From JAITWN01 sp964384095 (GTDB lineage Bacteria > Pseudomonadota > Gammaproteobacteria > SZUA-140): a stretch of 5,454 nucleotides of DNA. Made by a program: the position numbers and the translations under genes. Below the pieces are notes generated by a model. The model did no database searches, was not told the DNA's origin, and was given only the letters and a program-made list of their open reading frames with translations. This document shows, piece by piece, positions 1 through 5,454 of this stretch; the first letter of the stretch is position 1; each line of letters opens with the position of its first letter. The DNA is taken from positions 1 to 5,454 of the forward strand of contig CAYLKC010000112.1 in assembly GCA_964384095.1 (NCBI GenBank), given 5' to 3'.

Positions 1-15
1 TCCTGCGGCCCGGCG

Positions 16-678
16 CTAACGGCGTTCATCTTCGGCGGGCGCGGACACCGTCCGCGCCGCGATCGCGTCGAACACCGCGTGAAACATCTCCGTCGTCAGG
101 CGCCGGGTCTGGGTGTTGTAGCGACTGCAGTGATAGGAATCGATCAGCCAGTGACCTTGCGGCAGCCGGTGCTCCTGGCCATGGGCGAACGGGAAGTCGC
201 GGGAGCGGAGCCCGAAGGCGCGCAGCACGGCCTGGTGCGCGATCGTGCCGAGCGCGAGGATGACGGTATTCGCGGGCAGCGCCGCAAGCTCCGCAGCGAG
301 AAAGGCGTTGCATTCGCGGATCTCGGCCGGTGTCGGCTTGTTTTCCGGCGGCAGGCACTTGACTGCATTGGTGATGCGACAACCGCGCAGGCGCAGTCCA
401 TCATCGGTCGAGCGCGATTCGGGGCGGCTGGCATAACCGTAGCGGTGCAGGGTCTCATACAGCAGGATGCCGGCATAATCGCCGGTAAACGGCCTGCCGC
501 TCGCGTTCGCGCCATGCATGCCGGGCGCCAGCCCGACGATGAGCAGTCGTGGACCGTCATCACCGAAGGCAGGCACCGGCGCCGCGTGGTAACCGGGATA
601 GTCCGAACGCACTGCGTCGAGGTGGGCGGCCAGCCGAGGACAACGCCGGCAGTCCGGGTCGAACCGGGCGCGCGACAT
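16..678 (-). CDS. Family 5 (UDGb-type) uracil-DNA glycosylase, Fe-S
   Basis: This 220-residue protein is predicted to remove uracil, and probably other deaminated bases, from DNA as the first step of base excision repair. The active-site motif GLAPGMHGANASGRPFTGD (residues 49-67) is the UDGb signature; it lacks the polar catalytic residue that classical UDGs carry there. The second motif, around residues 181-195 (SYHCSRYNTQTRRLT), corresponds to the usual HPS..N-T-GRLT region, with Cys184 in the proline position. Cys10, Cys13, Cys108 and Cys123 are spaced as expected for the [4Fe-4S] ligands of the family. The length is normal and the gene is complete, ending TAG. The ATG start keeps Cys10/Cys13 near the N terminus; the ribosome-binding site is weak (GCGGGC region). 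It lies 30 bases after hpf on the same strand, so read-through from hpf is likely. Family assignment is strong; substrate range is not readable from the sequence. Confidence 0.93.
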   Translation of the reverse strand: MSRARFDPDCRRCPRLAAHLDAVRSDYPGYHAAPVPAFGDDGPRLLIVGLAPGMHGANASGRPFTGDYAGILLYETLHRYGYASRPESRSTDDGLRLRGCRITNAVKCLPPENKPTPAEIRECNAFLAAELAALPANTVILALGTIAHQAVLRAFGLRSRDFPFAHGQEHRLPQGHWLIDSYHCSRYNTQTRRLTTEMFHAVFDAIAARTVSAPAEDERR

Positions 679-708
679 CAGCGCGCCCGCAAACGCCTGC
701 GCATGGGG

Positions 709-1113
709 CTAGTTACCGGCGCCAGTCTGCTCGCCGGCGTCCTCGGCCACAGGGGCGGCCGCCTGTTCATAGCGGGCATTGCCGTTGTCGTGGTTCTTGA
801 CGTCGCCGCGCCGGCGCGCGGAGATCTCCTGCAACTGGCGGCGCGCTGCGTCGAAGGAATCGCGGATCGCGACATAGAGGTCTTCATTCGGTTCGCGCTT
901 GACGACGATCTCGTTGCCCGGGACCGTGATGTCGATGTTGACGTTATAGGCCATGCCCTGGTGCTTGTGGCGATGCGGCACCTCGACCAGTACCCGGCAG
1001 GCGGTGATGTTGTCATGAAAGGTCTCGAGTTTCGCGGCCTTCTCGCGAATCGTGTTCTCGGCGGCCTCCGACAGGGAGATGTTCCGGGTCGTGATCTGCA
1101 GCGGCAATTTCAT
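709..1113 (-). CDS. hpf: Ribosome hibernation promoting factor (HPF/RaiA, S30EA family)
   Basis: This 134-residue protein belongs to the S30EA ribosome-associated family, which binds the 30S decoding region in stationary phase and shuts down idle ribosomes. The N-terminal ~95 residues carry the fold: MKLPLQITTRN opening strand, helix with EKAAKLETF, then a basic strand VEVPHRHKHQGMAYNVNIDI and the LYVAIRDSFDAARRQL helix. Residues ~98-134 form a polar, low-complexity tail with no match to the long-HPF dimerisation domain. The total is therefore longer than short HPF (~95) but well below long HPF (~180+). The frame is open upstream to 1182, but I chose the ATG at 1113 because AGAGGA sits 7 bases before it and the family begins with this MxLxITxRN pattern. 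It lies 76 bases after relA, with a candidate promoter of its own in that gap. In E. coli hpf sits near rpoN; here it follows relA. Confidence 0.93.
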   Translation of the reverse strand: MKLPLQITTRNISLSEAAENTIREKAAKLETFHDNITACRVLVEVPHRHKHQGMAYNVNIDITVPGNEIVVKREPNEDLYVAIRDSFDAARRQLQEISARRRGDVKNHDNGNARYEQAAAPVAEDAGEQTGAGN

Positions 1114-1153
1114 CAGGTTTTCCTCTGAATGTGGATACAAGTCCATGCTTCCA

Positions 1154-1182
1154 ATGCTATTCGAAAAGCGAAAATATCTCAA
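1154..1182 (-). promoter_or_regulatory. Candidate sigma-70 promoter for hpf
   Basis: In the relA-hpf gap the minus strand has TTGAGA (1182-1177, 5 of 6 to the -35 consensus), a 17-base spacer (1176-1160) and TAGCAT (1159-1154, 4 of 6 to the -10 consensus). A start near 1147 would give a leader of about 34 bases containing the AGAGGA ribosome-binding site. The gap is clearly AT-richer than its surroundings. This is a pattern match only; it would let hpf, and the glycosylase gene after it, be expressed independently of relA. Confidence 0.5.
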
Positions 1183-1189
1183 TGCGTTA

Positions 1190-3406
1190 TCAGCGCAGGA
1201 GCCGTCGGACCGAGCGTACGTTCTGCAACTGGTTGATCCGCGTCAGCACCCGGCTCAGCGTGTCGATATCCGGCACCTCCATCGTCAAGCGCATGTTCGC
1301 GGTATGGTCGCGATTGTCGGACAGCGTATTGATCGCGGTCAGGTTGATCTTTTCGTTGGAGACGATCGAGGTGACGTCGCTGAGCAGCCCCTTGCGGTCG
1401 AAGGCCTTGATCTCGACGTCGACCGCGAAGGTGCTTTCAATCCGCCGGCCCCACTCGATGACAATGACCCGTTCGGGACTCTGTCCCCGGTAGCGCAGGA
1501 TGTTCGGGCAGTCGCTGCGGTGGACGGTGACCCCGCGCCCGGCGGTGATGTAGCCGAGGACATCGTCGCCGGGTATCGGCTTGCAGCAGTTCGCAACATG
1601 GGTCAGCAGATTGCCGACGCCCTGGATATGGAAGCCGGCACCATCGCGGCGCTTGCGAGTCGGGCGTCGCGGGGCCGGGACTGCCTCCTCGCCGCCAGCA
1701 GGCGCCTCGACCAGGGCCTGTGCCGCCTGTAAATAGCGCGAGGACTTGATGTCGCTGTGCGAGATCGCGACGAACAGTTCGTCCGGCGCGGTATAGCCGA
1801 GCTTCTCGGCGAGCTTTTCGAAATTGACGCGACCAAGACCGAGGCGCTTCAGTTCGCGCTCGAGTCCGGCGCGGCCGGCCTGGATATTCTTGTCGCGATC
1901 CTGCAGGCGGAACCAGTGCTGGATCTTTGCACGCGCGCGCGAGGTCTTCAGGTAACCGAGGTGCGGATTCATCCAGTCGCGGCTCGGCGCGGGCGTCTTC
2001 ACCGTCAGGATCTCGACCTGCTGGCCGGTCTCGAGCGCATGGGTCAGCGGCACCATGCGTCCGTTGACCTTGGCGCCGCGACAACGGTGGCCGATATCCG
2101 TATGGATGTGATAGGCGAAGTCGAGCGGCGTCGCGCCCTTCGGCAGATCGACGATATTGCCCTTCGGCGTGAACAGATAGATGCGGTCCTCGAAGACCTC
2201 GCCGCGGAAACGGTCGACAAACTCGTCGGCATCGGCGATCTCGTCCTTCCATTCGAGCAGCTGGCGCAGCCAGGCGACGCGGCGATTCATTGCGTCGTCG
2301 GCGCTCGCCCCCTCCTTGTATTGCCAGTGCGCGGCGACGCCGAGCTCGTTGTGCTCGTGCATCGCGTGGCTGCGGATCTGGACCTCGACGGTACGTCCCT
2401 CCGGTCCGATCACCGCGGTATGGATCGACTGGTAATCGTTCTCCTTCGGCGTCGCGATATAGTCGTCGAACTCGCCGGCGATGTACTGCCACAGGCCATG
2501 GACGACGCCGAGCGCCTTGTAACAATCCGCGACGGTATCGACGAGGATGCGCACGCCACGCACGTCGTGAATGCGGTCGTAGCCGACCTTCTTGCGTTCC
2601 ATCTTGCGCCAGATACTGTAGATATGTTTCGGCCGGCCGCTGACTGCCGCCTGCACCCCGGCCTTGCCGAGCTCGCCCTGCAGCAGCGCGATGAAATCGC
2701 TGATATAGCGTTCACGATCGACGCGACGCTCGTCGAGCAGACCGGCGATGCGCTTGTACAGCATCGGATCCAGATAGCGCATCGACAGGTCCTCCAGCTC
2801 CCACTTGAGCTGCCAGATGCCGAGGCGGTTGGCCAGCGGCGCGAAGATATCGAGGGTCTCCTTCGCAATGCGCTGCTGCTTGTCGGCCGGCAGCGCGAAC
2901 AGCGTGCGCATGTTATGGGTGCGGTCGGCAAGCTTGATCAGTACGACGCGGATGTCCTCTGCCATCGCCAGCAGCATCTTGCGCAGGTTCTCGGCCTGCG
3001 CCCTTTCCTGGCGGTCACCGCCGGACAGGTGCTGGAAGCTCTGGATCAGTTTCATCTTGGTGACGCCGTCGACGAGGCGCGCGATGGTGTCACCGAACTC
3101 GACGCGGATCTGCTCGGGCTCGATGCTGGTGTCTTCGGCGACGTCGTGCAGGATCGCCGCGGCGAGGGTTTCATGGTCGAGCCGCAACTCGGCGAGGATG
3201 TTCGCGACCGCGAGGGAGTGCTGGAAATAGGGTTCGCCGGAGGCGCGCTGCTGGCCGGCGTGGGCGCGCAGCGCGAAGTCGCAGGCGCGGGTGATCACCG
3301 CCATTTCCTCGAGGCTGCGGCCGGGGGCGATCGAGGCAAGCCATTCGCCGGTGACGAGGCCGTCCTTGCTGGTGACCCCGAGCCGTTTATCGGTGATGCT
3401 GACCAT
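1190..3406 (-). CDS. relA: RelA-type (p)ppGpp synthetase with intact-looking HD hydrolase domain
   Basis: This 738-residue RelA/SpoT-family enzyme makes (p)ppGpp from ATP and GDP/GTP on stalled ribosomes. Domains in order are: HD hydrolase (~40-190), synthetase (~240-365), TGS (~405-468), helical region (~475-565), Cys-rich zinc-finger domain (Cys607, Cys608, His629, Cys633) and ACT/RRM (~656-738). In the synthetase domain GRPKHIYSIWRKM (257-269), Asp281 and Glu341 match the catalytic residues of E. coli RelA, and EFDD (312-315) is the ExDD signature of synthetase-only RelA. Unlike E. coli RelA, the hydrolase site looks complete: Arg54, His63, HDVAED (87-92), Asp161 and Asn165. Length and the MVSIT opening match RelA (744 residues in E. 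coli), which supports the ATG at 3406 although its ribosome-binding site is poor (AGG one base before the ATG). The gene lies 43 bases after rsd and ends TGA. Whether it both makes and degrades the alarmone is an inference. Confidence 0.95.
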   Translation of the reverse strand: MVSITDKRLGVTSKDGLVTGEWLASIAPGRSLEEMAVITRACDFALRAHAGQQRASGEPYFQHSLAVANILAELRLDHETLAAAILHDVAEDTSIEPEQIRVEFGDTIARLVDGVTKMKLIQSFQHLSGGDRQERAQAENLRKMLLAMAEDIRVVLIKLADRTHNMRTLFALPADKQQRIAKETLDIFAPLANRLGIWQLKWELEDLSMRYLDPMLYKRIAGLLDERRVDRERYISDFIALLQGELGKAGVQAAVSGRPKHIYSIWRKMERKKVGYDRIHDVRGVRILVDTVADCYKALGVVHGLWQYIAGEFDDYIATPKENDYQSIHTAVIGPEGRTVEVQIRSHAMHEHNELGVAAHWQYKEGASADDAMNRRVAWLRQLLEWKDEIADADEFVDRFRGEVFEDRIYLFTPKGNIVDLPKGATPLDFAYHIHTDIGHRCRGAKVNGRMVPLTHALETGQQVEILTVKTPAPSRDWMNPHLGYLKTSRARAKIQHWFRLQDRDKNIQAGRAGLERELKRLGLGRVNFEKLAEKLGYTAPDELFVAISHSDIKSSRYLQAAQALVEAPAGGEEAVPAPRRPTRKRRDGAGFHIQGVGNLLTHVANCCKPIPGDDVLGYITAGRGVTVHRSDCPNILRYRGQSPERVIVIEWGRRIESTFAVDVEIKAFDRKGLLSDVTSIVSNEKINLTAINTLSDNRDHTANMRLTMEVPDIDTLSRVLTRINQLQNVRSVRRLLR

Positions 3407-3425
3407 ACCTATAACATGGGTATGG
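3403..3425 (-). promoter_or_regulatory. Inverted repeat enclosing the relA start codon
   Basis: On the mRNA strand CCATACC (3425-3419), a 9-base loop (3418-3410) and GGTATGG (3409-3403) form a perfect 7-bp inverted repeat. The relA ATG (3406-3404) and the GG of its only nearby ribosome-binding-like AGG lie in the 3' arm. A folded leader would therefore hide the start of translation. The next purine-rich candidate, AGGA (3435-3432), is 25 bases from the ATG, which is too far for normal use. Seen directly as a repeat; a role in translation control is a guess. Confidence 0.4.
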
Positions 3426-3449
3426 CCGTGGTCCTGCGCAAGAGCGGGA

Positions 3450-3917
3450 TCAGGCCGGTTCCTTGTCCCGGCTCAGCGCGGCGATGACCTGGTCCTCAAG
3501 ATCGATACGGTCGGCGAGTCGTTCCCCGAGCCGCGACAGGTCGTCTTCCAGCGTCGACAGGTCGATCTGCTCGCGTCCGCGGGTGAAGTCGTATTTGTCG
3601 TTGAAATCGAGGATCGCATCGGTGCTGTCGAGGATGCGCGGATAGACGCGATCGGCGAGTTCGATGACCGGGCGGCGACGCTCGCGCTTCTCGTCGATAT
3701 AGCGGTACAGGCGAAAATGGGTGTCGGCGGTGTAATCGATCAGGGACTGGCAGAAATCCTCGAGCAGGCGCGTGACCGGCAGGGCGTCGTCGAACGGGTG
3801 TTTTGACGCCAGTTCGCTGTACAGCGCCAGCACATGGTCGCGCACGCCGACCAGCTCCCTGATCATCGCACGCGATGCGGTGCGGCGTTCCTTGACTGCG
3901 TTACGGGTTGCGGACAT
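3450..3917 (-). CDS. rsd: Rsd/AlgQ family anti-sigma-70 factor
   Basis: This 155-residue protein matches Rsd (regulator of sigma D; AlgQ in Pseudomonas), an all-helical cytoplasmic protein that binds region 4 of the housekeeping sigma factor in stationary phase. This frees RNA polymerase for alternative sigma factors. The diagnostic stretch is LLEDFCQSLIDYTADTHF (51-68), close to the LDDFCQSLVDYLSAGHF segment of E. coli Rsd. A C-terminal helix with LGERLADRIDLED (130-142) matches the IGEALEARFVLED region. The length equals E. coli Rsd (158). The start ATG at 3917 has a good AAGGA 8 bases before it and lies inside the last codons of the upstream protease gene (17-base overlap). relA follows after 43 bases, so the two are probably cotranscribed. 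In E. coli, Rsd has also been reported to interact with SpoT under carbon starvation, which makes its place next to a RelA/SpoT enzyme notable. The first ~20 residues are basic and less conserved. Confidence 0.9.
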   Translation of the reverse strand: MSATRNAVKERRTASRAMIRELVGVRDHVLALYSELASKHPFDDALPVTRLLEDFCQSLIDYTADTHFRLYRYIDEKRERRRPVIELADRVYPRILDSTDAILDFNDKYDFTRGREQIDLSTLEDDLSRLGERLADRIDLEDQVIAALSRDKEPA

Positions 3918-4449
3918 GAGTCAATTCCTTCTGTTTATGATAATTATCTACCAATGAAATGATTTCATTGATTATTTTATTGTCATATGGCGTCGTGATC
4001 GGCCCTGTCGCGGCGGGGTCGGGCGGTCCCCCGATCTCGATGCCGAACACCCGGACCGCGGGCCTGATCTCCCCCAGCGCGCTCGCCAGATCCAATGCAG
4101 CCTTTATGCCAAAATCATGCGTCGTTGCAAAGGACGCCGTGGCCGGCAGGTCCCGCCCGTCAAAGCTGCGCACCGCCCCCGGTGCCGCCCCACCCTGCAT
4201 CGCATCGATCAGGATCACGAGTCCGGGGTTCGCGAGCCATTCCAGCAGGCGGATCCCGGGCCGGTCGGCCCGGGCGACCGTGACCTCCCCCGGCGCCCGT
4301 CCCCGAATCCGGGGGTGGCGTGACAGGGCCCCGGCAACCTCCCAGCCGACCCGGTCGGCGCCGAGCGGGGAGCCGATGCCGATGATCCTGACCGGCGTCA
4401 GGCCCGTTCGACCGTCAGCTTCAGGAAGTGCGTCGCGCACGAGATGCAC
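3901..4449 (-). CDS. Hydrogenase maturation endopeptidase (HycI/HybD/HyaD family)
   Basis: This 182-residue protease trims the C-terminal extension of a [NiFe]-hydrogenase large subunit after nickel insertion. The fold signature GIGSPLGADRVGWEV (24-38) opens the domain. Asp32, Asp62 (in RADRPG) and His111 (in THDFG) line up with the three nickel-recognising residues of E. coli HybD/HycI. LVILIDAMQGG (77-87) is the conserved central strand. The C-terminal TTPYDNKIINEIISLV resembles the family's usual final helix, but it is unusually rich in Ile, Asn and Lys because it is encoded by an AT-rich island. The ATG at 4449 overlaps the hydrogenase alpha gene by 52 bases; GTG at 4440 is an alternative, and no ATG lies closer to the motif. 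The stop overlaps rsd by 17 bases. Its natural substrate is the adjacent alpha subunit. The family is certain; the exact start is not. Confidence 0.9.
   Translation of the reverse strand: MHLVRDALPEADGRTGLTPVRIIGIGSPLGADRVGWEVAGALSRHPRIRGRAPGEVTVARADRPGIRLLEWLANPGLVILIDAMQGGAAPGAVRSFDGRDLPATASFATTHDFGIKAALDLASALGEIRPAVRVFGIEIGGPPDPAATGPITTPYDNKIINEIISLVDNYHKQKELTHVRNP
3921..3990 (-). promoter_or_regulatory. AT-rich island with palindromes before rsd; probable promoter/operator region
   Basis: Of these 70 bases 53 are A or T, in a window that is otherwise strongly GC-rich. The island holds a perfect interrupted palindrome at 3952-3970 (CAATGAAAT, one central base, ATTTCATTG) and a second perfect 10-bp palindrome GATAATTATC at 3939-3948. 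They lie 35-53 and 22-31 bases upstream of the rsd start, where a promoter and operator would be expected. Possible -10 elements are GATAAT (3948-3943) or TATCAT (3942-3937), but neither has a good -35 at correct spacing, so I do not fix a promoter. The whole island is also coding, for the C-terminal helix of the hydrogenase protease. A dimeric regulator or a rsd-relA promoter is inferred. Confidence 0.5.
3926..3932 (-). promoter_or_regulatory. Ribosome-binding site of rsd
   Basis: AGAAGGA on the minus strand ends 8 bases before the rsd ATG. It fixes that start and lies wholly within the coding sequence of the protease gene, so translation of the two is physically interlocked. Confidence 0.75.
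4255..4274 (-). repeat. GC-only inverted repeat within the protease gene
   Basis: CCCGGGCC (4255-4262), a 4-base spacer and GGCCCGGG (4267-4274) form a perfect 8-bp all-G/C hairpin. It encodes the stretch around Asp62 of the protease. There is no T-run after it on either strand, so it is not an intrinsic terminator. It may only reflect high GC codon choice. Confidence 0.4.
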
Positions 4450-5454
4450 GGATCATAGTTGCGAATGATCTGCTCGGCCTGCCGCCTGATGTCGGGATCG
4501 GGGCGGTTGAAGCCGTCCCGTACCAGCGCTGCGCGCAGGTCTTCCTCGATACGGGCCTGATTCTGGCTGGTTGGCGGCACGATCGTCGATGCGCGTACGC
4601 GGCCATCGTCCGCGACCTCGTAATAATGCCAGAGTACACCGCGCGGCGCCTCTGTCGCCGCCGTCGCCTCGCCGGCGCGCGGGGTGACCTCCAGGTACGG
4701 TCGGTCCACCGGCGCGTAATCGGCAAGCAGGCGGATCGCCTCGTGCAGGGCGTAGAGGATCTCGACCGCGCGCGCGGCGATGCTGCGAAACATGTTGTGC
4801 TCGGGAAAACGCAGTCCGGCCCGTTCCGCAGCCTGCCTCACCGGCAGCGGAAGGTGGTCGTGATTCAGGTTGAGGCGCGCAAGCGGACCGCACAGATAGG
4901 GCCGTCCCTCCAGGTGCGCATGCAGCGCGGTGGAATGAGGGGACTGGAATTCGCGCACATGGGCGGTGAAGTCGGCGCTGTCGAAGGCGAGTCCGCTGCT
5001 CGCATGGAGTCGGCCCTCGTTCATTGGATACTCGCCGGCATGGCGCAAGGCCAGCGTCACGAAGTCATCTGCGGAGCCCGGCAGCTCGAGCGTGCCGCAC
5101 CATGCGGCAAGGGCCTCGGCGTCCGGCAATACGGCGCGCAGGCGTTCGAGCAGCGCATCGATCGCCGCGCGCGGCGGCGCGTGGTGAAAGCCGCCGACAC
5201 GGACGCCGACCGGATGCACCGAGCGTCCGCCGAAGGCACGGATGATCTCATTGCCGGCCGCCTGCAGGCGCAGTCCGCGGCGGACTTCATCAGGGTGATC
5301 ACGCGCCATCTCGCGCACGCCCGGATAGCCGAGGAAATCCGGCGCCGCGAGCAAATGGATATGCAGGCTGTGGCTCTCGATCCATTCGCCGCAATACAAC
5401 ACCCGGCGCATTGCCCGCACCCAGGGACCGGGATCGACCTCGAAGATGCGCTCG
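4398..5454 (-). CDS. Group 3 (3b-like) [NiFe]-hydrogenase alpha (large) subunit, 5' end missing
   Basis: This is the catalytic subunit of a cytoplasmic, cofactor-coupled [NiFe]-hydrogenase. The window holds the C-terminal 351 residues; the frame stays open through the right edge, so the GTG at 5420 is not the start. About 70-80 residues, including the N-terminal RxCxxC nickel ligands, should lie beyond the edge. The visible part shows GEWIESHSLHIHLLAAPDFLGY near its start, GGRSVHPVGVRVGGF (~75-89), TEAPRGVLWHYYEV, PPTSQN and the C-terminal DPCISCATH, whose Cys336 and Cys339 (counting from the window edge) are nickel/iron ligands. By family rule, cleavage after His342 would release FLKLTVERA. 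These motifs resemble group 3b sulfhydrogenase-type NAD(P)-linked enzymes more than membrane-bound group 1; group 3d (HoxH) is the main alternative. The maturation protease overlaps its end, and partner subunits are expected upstream, outside the window. Confidence 0.92.
   Translation of the reverse strand, partial: ERIFEVDPGPWVRAMRRVLYCGEWIESHSLHIHLLAAPDFLGYPGVREMARDHPDEVRRGLRLQAAGNEIIRAFGGRSVHPVGVRVGGFHHAPPRAAIDALLERLRAVLPDAEALAAWCGTLELPGSADDFVTLALRHAGEYPMNEGRLHASSGLAFDSADFTAHVREFQSPHSTALHAHLEGRPYLCGPLARLNLNHDHLPLPVRQAAERAGLRFPEHNMFRSIAARAVEILYALHEAIRLLADYAPVDRPYLEVTPRAGEATAATEAPRGVLWHYYEVADDGRVRASTIVPPTSQNQARIEEDLRAALVRDGFNRPDPDIRRQAEQIIRNYDPCISCATHFLKLTVERA

Noticed and set aside
79..1128. 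349-residue open frame on the plus strand across udg and hpf
   Set aside because: It runs antisense through two well-supported genes, including their gap, with no family features or convincing ribosome-binding site.
1114..1182. N-terminal extension of HPF from the upstream ATG at 1182
   Set aside because: The extra 23 residues do not fit the family, would run through the candidate promoter, and lack the good AGAGGA site found at the ATG at 1113.
1437..2525. 362-residue open frame on the minus strand in another frame of relA
   Set aside because: Its composition is dominated by Arg, Pro, Gly and Ala, as expected from a frame-shifted reading of GC-rich codons; no motifs are visible.
1757..3487. 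576-residue open frame on the plus strand, antisense to relA
   Set aside because: It lies opposite the codons of an unmistakable relA, its translation shows no recognisable domain, and long antisense frames are common in GC-rich genes.
3939..3970. Full Fur box or FNR site in the AT-rich island
   Set aside because: The bases only partly resemble either consensus; neither the 19-bp Fur site nor TTGAT-4-ATCAA is present.
3952..3985. Palindrome read as an intrinsic terminator
   Set aside because: The stem is AT-rich, no U-run follows it in the direction of transcription, and no plus-strand gene ends here.
3901..4449. Loss of the first metal ligand in the protease (Arg where Glu16 stands in HybD)
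   Set aside because: A one-residue gap in the loop aligns Asp32 with the ligand and Arg33 with the following residue, so the site looks complete.

Overview
The window is a compact, GC-rich stretch of bacterial chromosome. All six recognisable genes lie on the minus strand, so transcription runs from the right end (5454) to the left end (1). A regulator of sigma D (Rsd/AlgQ) and a RelA with the ExDD-type synthetase signature point to a gammaproteobacterium. The group 3-type [NiFe] hydrogenase suggests a metabolically versatile, possibly sulfur- or hydrogen-oxidising lineage. This placement is inferred from gene content and base composition, not from a database match.

In transcription order the layout is: (1) the C-terminal ~350 residues of a cytoplasmic group 3 (3b-like) [NiFe]-hydrogenase alpha subunit, cut by the right edge; (2) its maturation endopeptidase, overlapping the alpha gene; (3) rsd, encoding an anti-sigma-70 factor, whose start overlaps the end of the protease gene; (4) relA, encoding a long RelA/SpoT-family (p)ppGpp enzyme; (5) hpf, encoding a ribosome hibernation promoting factor; (6) a family 5 (UDGb-type) Fe-S uracil-DNA glycosylase. 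No RNA gene, mobile element, CRISPR array or plus-strand gene is supported. There is no gene-free stretch over 100 bases.

The centre of the window reads as a growth-arrest cassette. RelA makes the alarmone, Rsd holds the housekeeping sigma factor, and HPF inactivates idle ribosomes. Hydrogenase maturation genes sit upstream and a DNA-repair gene downstream. Three points deserve a second look. RelA combines an apparently complete HD hydrolase site with the ExDD synthetase signature usually seen in synthetase-only RelA. An AT-rich island with a perfect 19-bp interrupted palindrome lies inside the end of the protease gene, just upstream of rsd. A perfect inverted repeat encloses the relA start codon.
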